From Cryptomeria japonica (lineage: Eukaryota > Streptophyta > Pinopsida > Cupressales > Cupressaceae), in NCBI RefSeq assembly GCF_030272615.1, contig NC_081408.1, positions 202,206,341 to 202,270,340 of the forward strand: a stretch of DNA of 64,000 bases, read 5' to 3'. The translations under genes and the position numbers were made by a program. Below are positions 11,870 to 24,004 of the stretch, in pieces; positions within the stretch are counted from its first letter, which is position 1, and every line of letters begins with the position of its first letter. Below the pieces are notes generated by a model. That model ran no database searches, was not told the DNA's origin, and saw only the letters and a list, made by a program, of their open reading frames with translations.

Positions 11870-12307
11870 TTATTCTCCCATCCATGTAATCATTTCATCT
11901 TTGTTAACTGCCGCATTGGCAGCCCAATCAACAGACCCATTGGCCTCATGGTAGATGTGGGATATGTAACTTTTTCTAAAAGTGTTGATAAGGTCTTTAG
12001 TGGCTTTAATGATATTGCTGATCGACCATGAGGGCTTTGAGGTCCCCTTAAGACATTTTATGATATTGTTTGACTCCCCTTTAATCCATAAGTAGGGGCA
12101 ATTCCATTTTTTAGCAAGGAGAATACCTTGGAGAGCTGCCATTGCTTTAGCTTTATGGTTTGGTTGGCTTTCAATTGGGACAATAACCATTTCCTTGCCA
12201 ATTCCTTTATCATCTCTAAGAATAGCTCGACAACCTGTAGGGCACGGGTTACCTTTTGTAGCACCATCAAAATAAACTTTGAACCAACCGTTAGGGGGGT
12301 TTTCCAT
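11870..12307 (-). pseudogene. LINE ORF2 C-terminal RNase H domain, last copy
   Basis: This 145-codon domain would remove RNA from an RNA:DNA hybrid during LINE cDNA synthesis. It starts at PPNGWFKVYFDGA, shows GCRAILRDDKG, and ends YHEANGSVDWAANAAVNKDEMITWMGE-stop. Compared with its other copies in the window, the active-site Glu (NHKAEAMAAL elsewhere) is Lys here (NHKAKAMAAL). The usual Asp of the GDS motif is Glu (KGESNN). The first Asp (FDG) and the last (VDW) remain. This copy is therefore likely inactive even though its frame is open. It is the only full-length copy in the block and is followed at once by the unknown downstream frame. Confidence 0.85.
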
Positions 12308-12744
12308 CTAGCTTCAAGTTCTTTATTTTGGTTGGGGTTACCTTTATGGAGGGGGGTAATAAGTATGAAATTGGTCCAAAGAGCAACCTTTAGGGGGGTT
12401 TTATATGTACTGTATAAAATCACATTTCTCAAGATTTATGGTTAACTGCTCATTGGATAATCTTTGCAAAACAATAGCTAAGTGTTTCAAATGCTCCTCT
12501 TTAGTCTTACTAAAAATGAGAATATCATCTAAGTAGACTACCACAAAGATTATCCGATGAGCAGTTAACCATAAATATTGAGAAATGTGATTTTATATAG
12601 TACATATAAAACCCCCCTAATGGTTTCTCTTTGGACAAATTTCATACTTATTACCCCCCTCCATAAAGGTAACCCCAACAAAAATAAAAGACTTGAAGCT
12701 AGATGGAAAACCCCCCTAACAGTTGGTTCAAAGTTAATTTTGAT
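12266..12744. repeat. Large inverted repeat, 200-bp arms
   Basis: The left arm 12,266-12,465 and right arm 12,545-12,744 are near-perfect reverse complements of equal length, with a 79-bp spacer. The outer part of each arm is the RNase H N-terminal segment, and the inner part is a gypsy RT segment. A transcript across it would fold into a long hairpin. Confidence 0.9.
12400..12546 (-). pseudogene. Ty3/gypsy reverse transcriptase fragment
   Basis: The spacer and inner left arm of the inverted repeat translate on the minus strand as a Ty3/gypsy RT palm. The catalytic YLDDILIFSK is followed by HLKHL..VLQRL and INLEKCDF. Gypsy RT belongs to an LTR element and has no place in a LINE, so it was captured. 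The right arm repeats the INxEKCDF part in the opposite orientation (plus strand, about 12,545-12,605). Confidence 0.8.
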
Positions 12745-14440
12745 GAGGAATACCTTGGAGTGCTGCCATTGCTTCAACTTTATGGTTTGTTTGGTTTCCA
12801 ATTGAGACAATAACCATTTCCTTGCAAATTCCTTTATCATCTCTAAGAATAGCTTGACAACCTGTAGGGCCCGGGTTACCTTTTGCAGCACCATCAAAAT
12901 TAACTTTGAACCAACCATCAGTAGTCTTCAAATTCCAGGAGAATACCTCAGAGAGCTGTCATTGCTTCAACTTTATGGTTTGTTTGGCTTCCAATTGGGA
13001 CAATAACCATTTCCTTGCAAATTCCTTTATCATCTCAAGCTTCCAATTAATGGTTGTTTGATGTACCTTCACAGGGATTTACATAATTGTTCATGAAACT
13101 GAAACTTCTCAAGGTCAAGGAATGCCACTCTAATTGTTTCCTTGCTATATCCTATGTAATTGTTTCCTTGCAATATCTTGTGTTGGTCGTGTTCCAATTG
13201 GGACAATAACCATTTCCTTGTAAAATTCCTTTATCATCTCTAAGAATACCTTGACAACCTGTAGGGCCTGGGTTACCTTTTGCAGCACCATCAAAATGAA
13301 CTTTGAACCAACCGTTAGGGGGGTTTTCCATCTAGCTTCAAGTCTTATATTTTGGTTGGGGTTACCTTTATGGAGGGGGGTAATAAGTATTCTATTATCC
13401 GGGCCCTATAGGTTGTAAGAGGTAACCCGGGCCCTGCAGGTTGTCGACCTATTCTTCAAATTCTAGGAGAATACCTTTATGGAGGGGGGTAATAAGTATT
13501 CTATTACCAGGGCCCTATAGGCTAGAAAAGGTAACCCAGGCCCTACAGGTGTTCGACCTATTCTTCAAATTCTAGGAGAATACCTTGGAGAGCTGCCATT
13601 GCTTCAGCTTTATGGTTTGTTTGGCTTCCAATAGTGATGATAACCATTTCCTTGCAAATTCCTTTATCGTCTCGGGCTTCCAATTAATGGTTTGTTTGCT
13701 GTACCTTCATAAGGATTTACATAATTGTTCATGAAACTTAAACTTCTCAAGCTCAAGGAATGCCACTCTAATTGTTTCCTTGCTATATCCTGTGTAATTG
13801 TTTCCTTGCAATATCCTGTGTTGGTCGTGTTCCAATTGGGACAATAACCATTTCCTTGCAAATTCGTGTTGGCCCGGGTTACCTTTTGCAGCAATATCTA
13901 TTGTTGGTTACCTCTATGGAGGGGGGTAATAAGTATTCTATTACCCAAGCCCTACAAGTTGTCGACCTATTCTTCAAATTCTAGGAGAATACCTTGGAGA
14001 GCTGCCATTGCTTCCGCTTTATGGTTTGTTTGGCTTCCAATTGGGACAATAACCATTTCCTTGCAAATTCCTTTATATCTCAGGCTTCCAATTAATGGTT
14101 TGTTTGTTGTACCTTCATAGGGATTTACGTAATTGTTCATGAAACTGAAACTTCTCAAGCTCAAAGAATGCCACTCTAATTGTTTTCTTGCTATATCTTG
14201 TGTAATTGTTTCCTTGCAATATCCTATGTTGGTCGTGTTCCAATTGGGACAACAACCATTTCCTTGCAAATTCCTTTATCATCTCTAAGGATAGCTCGAC
14301 AACCTGTAGGGCCTGGTTTACCTTTTACAGCACCATCAAAATTAACTTTGAACCAACCATTAGGGGGACTTTCCATCTAGCTTCAAGTCTTTTATTTTGG
14401 TTGGGCTTACCTTTACGGAGGGGGGTAATAAGAATGAAAT

Positions 14441-14610
14441 TGGGACAATAACCATTTCAATTAAACATTATCAACCCCATAGTTGATCTTGAAACAAACC
14501 GTCATCTCCTTGGGACAATAACCATTTCAATTAAACATTATCAACCCCATAGTTGATCTTGAAACAAACTGCCATCTCCTTGGGACAATAACCATTTCAA
14601 TTAAACATTA
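14441..14610 (+). repeat. 70-bp tandem repeat, 2.4 copies
   Basis: Units start at 14,441, 14,511 and 14,581 with TGGGACAATAACCATTTCAA. The first two differ by only a few bases, and the third is cut after about 30. The middle of the unit (TCAACCCCATAGTTGATCTT) is absent from most other array units. Confidence 0.9.
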
Positions 14611-17600
14611 AGCTTCAAATTTATGGTTTGTTTGGCTTCCAATTGGAACAATAACCATTTCCTTGCAAATTCCATTATCATCTCAGTCTTCCAATTAATG
14701 GTTTGTTTGTTGTACCTTCATAGGGATTTACATAATTTTCTATTATCATCTCTAAGAATAGCTCGAAAACCTGTAGGGCTAGGGTTGCCATTTGTAGCAC
14801 CATCAAAATTAATTTTGAACCAACCGTTAGGGGGGTTTTCCATCTAGCTCCAAATTCATTGCAATATATAATCTTAGCAGTGAAAAAGGAGTAAAGTTTC
14901 CTTGCAATATCTTGTGTTGGTCGTGTTCCAATTGGGACAATAACCATTTCCTTGAAAATTTGTTATCATCTCTAAGAATAGCTCGACAACCTGTAGGGCC
15001 TGGGTTACCTTTTGCAACACCATCAAAATTAACTTTAAACCAACCTGTAGGGCCCGGGTTACCTTTTGCAGCACCATCAAAATTAAAGGTAACCCCAACC
15101 AAAATAAAAGATTTGAAGCTAGATGGAAAACCCCCCTAACAGTTGGTTCAAAGTTAATTTTGATGGTGCTGCAAAAGGTAACCTGGGCCCTACAGGTTGT
15201 CGACCTATTCTTAAAATTCCAGGAGAATACCTTGGAGAGTTGCCATTGCTTTAGCTTTATGGTTTGTTTGGCTTCCAGTTGGGACAATAACCATTTCCTT
15301 GCAAATTCCTTTATCATCTCGGGCTTCCAATTAATGGTTTGTTTATTGTACCTTCACAGGGATTTACGTAATTGTTCATGAAACTAAAACTTCTCAAGCT
15401 CAAGGAATGCCACTCTATAAATCATGTTGCAATATCACTCTTTTCTACTACTACCAATGATCTTTGATAAAACAGTGAAAAAGAAGTAAGGTTTCCTTGC
15501 AATTGGGACATACTCAAGCGAGCAAGGTTTTATGATCTTTGATCAAATAGTGAAAAAGGAGTAAGGTTTCCTTGCAATATCCTGTGTTGGTCATGTTCCA
15601 ATTGGGACAATAACCATTTCCTTGCAAATTCCTTTATCATCTCTAAGAATAGCTTGACAACCTATAGGGCTTGGGTTACCTTTTGCAGCACCATCAAAAT
15701 TAACTTTGAACCAACCGTTAGGGGGGTTTTCCATCTAGCTTCAAATTCATTGCAATATATAATCTTAGCAGTGGAAAAGGAGTAAGGTTTCCTTGCAATA
15801 TCCTGTGTTGGTTGTGTTCCAATTGGGACAATAACCATTTCCTTGCAAATTCCTTTATCATCTCTAAGAATAGCTTGACAACCTGTAGGGCCCGGGTTAC
15901 CTTTTGCAGCACCATCAAAATTAACTTTGAACCAACCATTAGGGGGGTTTTCCCTCTAGCTTCAAATTCATTGCAATATATAATCTTAGCAGTGAAAAAG
16001 GAGTAAGGTTTCCTTGCAATATCCTGTGTTGGTCGTGTTCCAATTGGGATAATAACCATTTCCTTGCAAATTCCTTTATCATCTCTAAGAATAGCTCGAC
16101 AACCTGTAGGGCCCGCGTTACCTTTTGTAGCACCATCAAAATTAACTTTGAACCAACCATTAGGGGGGTTTTCCATCTAGCTTCAAATTTATGGTTTGTT
16201 TGGCTTCCAATTGGGACAAATTCATTGCAATATATAATACAGGTTTTATGATCTTTGATAATACATTGCAATATATAATCGTAGGGGGGTTTTCCATATA
16301 GCTACAAATTCATTGCAATATATAATACAGGTTTTATGATCTTTGATAAAACAGTGAAAGAGGAGTAAGGTTTCCTTGCAATATTCTGTGTTGGTCGTGT
16401 TCCAGTTGGGAAAATAACCATTTCCTTGCAAATTCTTTTATCATCTTTAAGAATAGCTCGACAACCTGTATGGTCTGGGTTACCTTTTGCAGCACCATCA
16501 AAATTAACTTTGAACCAACCGTTAGGGGGGATTTCCATCTAGCTTCAAATTTATGGTTTGTTTGGCTTCCAATTGGGACAAATTCATTGCAATATATAAT
16601 ACAGGTTTTATGATCTTTGATATTACATTGCAATATATAATCTTAGGGGGGTTTTCCATCTAGCTTCAAATTAATTGCAATATATAATACAAGTTTTACA
16701 ATCTTTGATAAAACAGTGAAAAAGGAGTAAGGTTTCCTTGCAATATTCTGTGTTGGTCATGTTCCAATTGGGACAATAACCATTTCCTTGCAAATTCCTT
16801 TATCATCTATAAGAGTAGCTCGACAACCTGTAGGGTCTGGGTTACCTTTTGTAGCACCATCAAAATTAACTTTGAACCAACCGTTAGGGGGGTTTTCCAT
16901 CTAGCTTCAAAGTTATGGTTTGTTTGGCTTCCAATTGGGACAATAACCATTTCCTTGCAAATTCCTTTATCATCTCGACCTTCCAATTAATGGTTTGTTT
17001 GTTGTACCTTCACAAGGATTTATGTAATTGTTCATGAAATTGAAACAAACTGTCATCTCCTTGGGAAAATAACCATTTCAATTAAAAATTAAGCTTCAAA
17101 TTTATGGTTTGTTTGGCTTCCAATCGGGATAATAACCATTTCCTTGCAAATTCCTTTATCATCTCGGGCTTCCAATTAATGGTTTGTTTGTTGTACCTTC
17201 ACAGGGATTTATGTAATTTTCTATTATCATCTCTAAGAATAGCTTGACAACCTGTAATGAAACTGAAACATCTCAGGCTTCCAATTAATGGTTTGTTTGT
17301 TGTACCTTCATAGGGATTTATGTAATTGTTCATGAAACTGAAACTTCTTAAGCTCAAGGAATGCTACTCTACAAATCGTGTTGCAATATCACTCTTTTCT
17401 ACTACTACCAATGATCTTTGATAAAACAGTGAAAAAGGAGTAAGGTTTCCTTGCAATTGGGACATACTCAAGTGAGCAAGGTTTTATGATCTTTGATAAA
17501 ATGGTGAAAAAGGAGTAAGGTTTCCTTGGAATATCCTGTGTTGGTCATGTTCCAGTTGGGACAATTACCATTTCCTTGCAAATTCCTTTATCATCTCTAA

Positions 17601-18118
17601 GAATAGCTTGACAACCTGTAGGGCCCGGGTTACCTTTTGCAGCACCACCAAAATTAACTTTGAACCAACCATTAGGGGGGTTTTCCATCTAGCTTCAAGT
17701 CTTTTATTTTGGTTGGGGTTACCTTTATGGAGGGGGATAATAAGTATGAAATTGGGACAATAACCATTTCAATTACACAGGTTGGCCCGAGTGCATGAAA
17801 CTAAAACTTCTCAAGCTCAAGGAATGCCACTTCCTTGCTATATCTTGTGTAATTGTTTCCTTGCAATATCCTGTGTTGGTCATGTTCAATTGGGACAATA
17901 ACCATTTCCTTGCAAATTCCTTTTCCAATTGGGACAATAACCATTTCCTTGCAAATTCGTGTTGTCCCAGGTTACCTTTTGCAGCAATATCCTGTGTTGG
18001 TCATGTTCCAATTGGGACAATAACGATTCCCTTGTGAATTCGTGTTGGCCCGGGTTACCTTTTGCAACAATATCCTGTGTTGGTTACCTTTATGGAGGGG
18101 GGTAATAAGTATTCTAAA

Positions 18119-18537
18119 GACCTTATCAACACTTTTAAAAAATCTTACATATCCCAAATCTACCGTGAGGCCAACGGCTCTGCTGACTGGGCTACCAATG
18201 CGGTGGTTAATAAAGATGAAATGATTACGTGGATGGGAGAATAAGGACTCCCTGATAATGTAACTTTTTTTAAAAGTGTTGATAAGAAACCTCATGGTCG
18301 ATCAACAATATCATTAAAGCCACTAAAGACCTTATCAACACTTTTTAAAAAAGTTACATATCCCACATCTACCATGAGGCCAATGGCTCTACTATCTGGG
18401 CTGCCAATGTGGTGGTTAACAAAGATGAAATGATTACGTGGATGGGAGAATAAGGACTCCTTGATAATGTAAATTTTTTAAAAAGTGTTGATAAGGTCTT
18501 TAGCAGCTTTAATTATATTGTTGATCGACCATGAGGG
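18119..18537. repeat. Nested fold-back repeats of the RNase H C-terminus
   Basis: Two sense copies of the RNase H end (NTFKKSYIS..EANGSADW..MITWMGE) lie on the plus strand at about 18,115-18,260 and 18,325-18,475, opposite to the LINE. The stretch 18,290-18,351 is the reverse complement of 18,474-18,537. The word CTTATCAACACTTTTAAAAA near 18,122 pairs with its complement near 18,262. This forms two hairpins in series. Confidence 0.8.
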
Positions 18538-20880
18538 CTTTGAGGTCCCCTTAAGACATTTTATGATATTGTTTGAGTCCCCTTCAATCCATAAGTAGGG
18601 GAAATTATATTTTTAAGCAAGGAGAATACCTTGGAGAGCTGCCATTGCTTCAGATTTATGGTTTGTTTGGCTTCCAATTGGGACAATAACCATTTCCTTG
18701 CAAATTCCTTTATCATCTCTAAGAATAGCTCGACAACCTATAGGGCCCGGGTTACCTTTTGCAGCACCATTACAATTAACTTTGAACCAACTGTCAGCAA
18801 TCTTCAAATTCTAGGAGCTTAAAATGTTTAATTCTAGGGGGTTGTTTGAGAAACAGTGACCCTCAATGATCCTCATATTTTCCACAATCGCCCATTGAAT
18901 TTTCTAGAACACAATATCCTGATTGAAGAATACATCCATGAAGATATGATTGTTTCTTTCTTTCCATAGTCCCCACAGGATGTGAGGAAGAGATAGCGGC
19001 CACAAAGATCTCAAAAAGGAGTTAGTCCAATGAAAATTCCAGGAGGAATACAGTTCACTTATAGTGTTAGGAAACACCCAATCAATGCTAAAACTTTTAA
19101 GAAATCTTTCCCAGACTGAGGCAAAATAGGAATAGTGGATCGCAAGGTGGTCCACAGACTCTTCCTCCTGAAGACACAGAGCACATCTATTAGGGAAGAC
19201 AAAGCCTCTGCCCTTTAGGTTGTCTAGGGTCGAGATCTTATTTTGAAGAATGGTCTACAAGAAATTTTTTTTTGGGGAGTAAGACCCTTAATCTAGGCTT
19301 TAGACGTAAGGATTACCAGGAGGGGTGGGGGAAAGGACACAATACATAGAGGAAATAGTTAAAGTACCTTTCAGTTCATGTTTCCAAATAAGGGAGTCTT
19401 ACTCTTTATTCAACTAGACTAAGGACAGATGGATCTTGAGTTTAGAAAGGCTAGGGTGGATCCTTTCAATGTTCTACCATTTGTTACTAGACCAGTACTC
19501 AGCAGCTAAGGAGCCAAAATTTCTAATATAAGAGGGAGCATGGAGGGCCCATTCATTGATTTCAATCAAGGGTTTATCAAAAAGCCAAGGGTCCTCCCAA
19601 AATTTAACTTTCCTGCCATTTCCTACTTTCCAAATCACTCCTTTAGCAATGTTTTCTTTGCACTTAGAGACATGATTCCATATGTGGGATCCATTAATAC
19701 TGAATTCCAAATTGATAAAAGAAGAAAGAGAGGAGGACATAATAGATTACTTACTTCACCAGATTTTACACCATTCAGTGTCTAAATGGAACATTTTCCA
19801 GACATGTTTGGATAGGAGAGCTTCATTTAAGGTTCGAATTCTCCTCAGGCCCAGACCTCCTTTACTTTTCGATCTAAAAACTTGGTCCCAAGACACTAGA
19901 GACATTCATTTCCTTTCCTCAACAACAGACCATAGGAATTTTCTTTGAATTTTCTCGATTGCGTTAGCATACTTAACTGGAATTCTGAAAAGATTTAGGG
20001 TGTAAATCAAAATACTTTGGAGAGAAGCTTTGAGTAGTTGGAGCTTTCCAACCTGACTTAAAAGGGGTCCTTTCCAACCAGCAAGTTTTTAATGAAATTT
20101 ATCCACTAGAGAGCTCCAAAAAGGATCAGGAGGTGTAATGCCCATGGGGAGAAAAAGATAGGTCCCAGGAAGATCAACAATCCTACAATCCAGGATTCTA
20201 TTGATTCTCTGTTGTCTTCTCTCAGGAGTATTGATGAAAAAAAAATTCTTTTGACCCAGTTAATAAGCTGACCAGAAGCTGAGGCAAACTTACAAAGAGT
20301 ATTCTTCAAGATTTTATCTTCAGAGATACTAGAATCCCCCATGATAATGGAATCATCAACAAACTGTTGGTGGGAACAAATAAGGTCAGAAGAAGAAGGT
20401 TGGAGACCCTTAAAGGAGCCTTGTAAAACCATATTTTTCATAGACCTTCCAAAACATTCTGCCATAATGATGAAAACCATGGGGGATATGGGATCCCCTT
20501 GCCTTAGACCTCTAGAAGCTTGGAAGAAGGGGGATGGGGAACCATTGACAAGAACAACAAAAGAGGTAGAGGTGATAAGTTGGCTGAGGAGGTCAATGAC
20601 TCTAGTGGAGAAACCAAAAGCCATAAGAACCTTCACAAGAAAAGGCCAGTTAACCCTGTCATAGGCTTTGGAGAGATCAAGCTTGAGGATGAGACCCTAC
20701 TTCTTGGCTCTTACAAGAGAATGAATATTCTCATGGACAATTATAATAGAGTCAAGAATTTTCCTTCTATGGACAAAACCATTTTGCTGGTGGTTAATCA
20801 AAGCAGGAAGGACAGACGAAATTCTTGTAGTAAGAACCTTGGAGATAAAAATAACATTTGTGATTCATATATAAAAACAT
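18485..20880 (-). pseudogene. LINE ORF2: RT, zinc-binding and RNase H regions
   Basis: This minus-strand non-LTR retrotransposon polyprotein is 5'-truncated near 20,880, so the endonuclease is missing. RT motif A reads LDLSKAYDRVNW (about 20,660), then RGLRQGDPISP (about 20,500) and the catalytic FVDDSIIM (about 20,360), where plant LINEs usually have FADD. Thumb residues (GWKGPLLSQVGKLQLLK) follow near 20,040. The zf-RVT region includes IWKVGNGRKVKFWEDPW near 19,630 and LPHILWGLWKERNNHIF near 18,960. RNase H (WFKVNCNGAAKGNPG, SEAMAALQG, IEGDSNN) runs to about 18,485, where it meets the fold-back block. Stops and shifts occur throughout. The RNase H here has a normal Glu but Asn for the first Asp (CNG). 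Confidence 0.85.
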
Positions 20881-23788
20881 CTTTTATCCTTCATAACATC
20901 TAGAGAGGAATCATATAAGAAATAAGTTATCAATTATAGAGAAATAGGCTACATGATTTTTAAATCTATAATTTAATCACAACAAAATCACAATCAAGTA
21001 TTGATCCAAATTTCTTATTTATTTATTTTTTCATGCCATGTACTAAACTATTGATCTACATCAAGGGAACACTACATCAAGACTTTATGTGGGACTCCTT
21101 GAGAGGGTTTAATGCCTAAAGTAAACCTGTTATTTAAACATTTGTCATCTATTTAGGCTCTATCCTTGCAAGGGAGTGTATTATATGCCATCACTACTAT
21201 TGTAAACGCGGACACCAACATGAGGGTTGTTTTAGGTAGGCCCTTAAATAGCACAATCATTTTTCCCCATTTCTTTTGTGTGTAGAACTATAGATATCAC
21301 TATAGGAAAATCATAGATTAATAGAGAACAAAGCGACAAGTGTCTTTAGACTTTGAATGGACAAAAACTCTAAGAGTATGACACTCGGATCTCCTATCTT
21401 GGTAGTTTGACTAAATTTGATGTGCAATTAAAAGCAACCAATTATGAGATAGCATCAAAACTTGTAAATAAGAGATTTAATAAATTAATAACTCACATAG
21501 CATATTTTGGCTATCCCATATGAGAAGTGACAATGTCTTCAAAGAACATAAAATACTAGAAGGAAGAATCAAGCAGAAAATACAAGGGTTGCATAGAAGA
21601 AAGTCTGTGAATGAATAGTCACTGAAAGATGCCAACATGTTATTATAAAAACATTTAGATTCACATCATGTTTTTGAGACAAAGACTAATGAATTTGGTG
21701 AAGCTACAAGAGTGAGTCTTCCCATGTTTTTTAATGATACAAGTGATGTAAAAGATCAAGGTGATTGGTGAGATGAATGCAAGCCCATGCTCTCTGAAGC
21801 TCTAGATGATATTAATGATGCATATTATGTGATAGAGAATAAATTTTGTAGTACCCATCATTTATTCATCCTTTATGATAGTTGTGATAGATATTTATGC
21901 ATTTGTTTATATTGATTTTCTTTTTGATGTTAGTGGATTCATTATGAATATAATGGTGATATTGATTCTATACTTTGGTTAATTATTGATGTTAGGATAA
22001 ATATTAGCTTCGTGAATATTTATTGACTAGGAGATACGATTAATGATTGTTTATGATGATCTATCTTGCATTAACCCTAATTTGGTGTTTATACTAGATG
22101 AAAGTGATGTTGATGTTATTTATTGTGTCCTTGTTGTGGTGGTTTATTGTGTGAGTGGGGTGTGACATTGCGATTCTCTTTCCACCTATCTGTCTACTCT
22201 GTTACTGTGTGTGTGTGTGTGTTCTACAAAGATGTTTGGTGTTATGTAGGATTATAGGTACTAGGCATTGACTCAACATAGCTTCACACATCTAAGTGTG
22301 TCTCTAATCCCAAGGGCAAGTTGAAAATAGAGAATGATATAATGTCTTATAAAATTCTAGGCCTAGTCGATACCTTGTTAGTTCTAGTATTTTGTTTAAG
22401 TTGTCATGTGATGTTTATTTAATTATTATGTGGTATGGTTATATTGTGGTAATTAATTATTTAATAATGTTATAAGCTTTATTGTGTGGTTAATAAGTAA
22501 TATTTTTTGTGAGTTTATAATATATTAATAATTATTTTATGAAAATATATTATTAGAGCATTTATAATTATGCATGAACAACTAATTATTATAGATATTA
22601 TTAGTAACTAAGTTCTTTAAGTATTTATGATTATTGATTCAATTATTTATCTATTTAATTGTTTAATATTTATTGTTTATTATTTATTGTTTATTATTAC
22701 TGTTTATTAGTTATCGTTTATTATTTATAGCTTATTATTATTTATTATTTATCATTTATTATTTTGTTATTTTATGAATTATTGTTTTATAGAGATTTTA
22801 GTGTGAGAATTAGTTTAGTATTCTTTATTTGTTTATTTCCACTTTATTGGTTAATTGGGAGTTTTATTTAGTAATTATTATCTCTATGTTTTTTAAGGTG
22901 GAAGTGGAGTAAGCCTTATGCTTTGCATTAAATCTCTATTTGATTTTCATGCATGCAAGCATTTTGTGATTATTATTATTATTTTAAGGATTTTTGCTTT
23001 ATGTTTTTTTTAAGGCTTTTTGGAGAATTTTGAAGAGATTTTTGGTGCGATTATTCCTGGTGAATTATGTATTGGGAGATTTCTTTGTTCGTTGTGGATT
23101 TACATTGGCGATCTCTAGATTGTGGTTGCACCTTCGATTCTTTTACCAAATTTAGACCTTTCTTCTAAATTCCAAGTTGGATGTTTATATTCTTGAATAT
23201 TATTTTATATCTTTTATTTTTTGAAAAGAAAAATATTGTCTACTTTTTGTTCGAATTTGTCCTTTGAGTAGCAGGAGAAAATTAGTATATTGCTATTATT
23301 GATATTTTCCAAATCAAAATTCTGACTACTATTTAAATATGGATATTTTGGGTATTTGTTGTGTTTTGTCTCTTGTGTGTATGATTCCTCATAGTTGAAA
23401 AGAATTCTATATTTTATTTCTTATGTTTGGGAAGTTTGGAGTCAGGTTAATTTATTTTTGAGAGTGTGTTTTGTATGGGATTTGTTGTGTTTTAACTCCC
23501 TATGTTAACTTTGCATGCTATGTAAGAGATTGGTAATATTCTTCTTACTGTTGTAGTTGGTATTCTCTATTGGGTGGAATTTGTCTACTGAAGTATTTTG
23601 GAGTTGGTTTTCAAGTTATACTATGAAGTTTTGTTGGAAAATATATTCAAACTTGTTTATCCATGCTTCTAAGTTTATACGTTTATTAATGAGTCATTTT
23701 GGATATAGTAGAATCTTAATGGTGTTTTGGAAGTCTGTTTTATACACTTTATTTCTTGTCCATGTCAAAAAAATTATCTTTTGTATAT
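20881..23788. other. AT-rich, no gene; short open remnant near 21,660-21,850
   Basis: No gene or LTR boundary is supported. Around 21,660-21,850 one frame reads about 60 codons with one stop (VSLPMFFNDTSDVKDQGDW; SEALDDINDAYYVIENKF). It has a coding look but I do not recognise it. A (TG)n run lies near 22,207-22,222 and a TTATT-rich low-complexity stretch at about 22,660-22,790. Confidence 0.35.
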
Positions 23789-24004
23789 GCACTATTTTAA
23801 TTTGCAAATGTGCTACTTCATTTTATATATGCGCCATTTTTTTAATTGTATGCACTAGCCTATGCATTAAATGTGCCAGTCTTTATAACAAAAGCACTAA
23901 TATGTGTTTTGAAAGTGCTAGAGGAATTATTATATGTGCTAAAATAATTTGTAAAAGCACTAAGGAGTTATGTGAATGCACTAAAATATTTATCAAATGC
24001 GCTA
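23789..24004 (+). repeat. 21-bp phased degenerate repeat, 11 units
   Basis: A six-base core of the form GCACTA, GTGCTA, GTGCCA, GCGCCA or GCGCTA starts at 23,789, 23,810, 23,831, 23,852, 23,873, 23,894, 23,915, 23,936, 23,957, 23,978 and 23,999. Every interval is exactly 21 bases, while bases between cores vary freely. It lies in an open frame (23,557-24,069). Read there, it gives 7-residue repeats starting Cys or Ser then Thr or Ala (CTILICK, CATSFYI, CAKIICK, STKELCE, CTKIFIK). I found no homology for that frame and do not call a protein. Confidence 0.85.

Larger units (their letters stand above)
12308..18480. repeat. Scrambled array of RNase H segments
   Basis: About 6 kb is built almost wholly from rearranged pieces of one short region. 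The word GACAATAACCATTTCC, antisense to the RNase H motif around KEMVIVPIG, recurs more than 25 times with small changes. Other recurring words are ACCTGTAGGGCCCGGGTTACC, CCATCAAAATTAACTTTG, GTTAGGGGGGTTTTCCATC, CAATATCCTGTGTTGGTCGTG and CTTCCAATTAATGGTTTG. Units join at differing points, so spacing is irregular, and several pieces are inverted (12,545-12,744; about 15,085-15,185; 18,115-18,260; 18,325-18,475). Some compound units recur: about 15,400-15,560 matches 17,360-17,530. The many 60-150-codon open frames on both strands are pieces of this array, not genes. Confidence 0.9.

Noticed and set aside
12308-18480. CRISPR-like array
   Set aside because: Spacing is irregular, units are inverted and coding-derived, and the context is a plant LINE.
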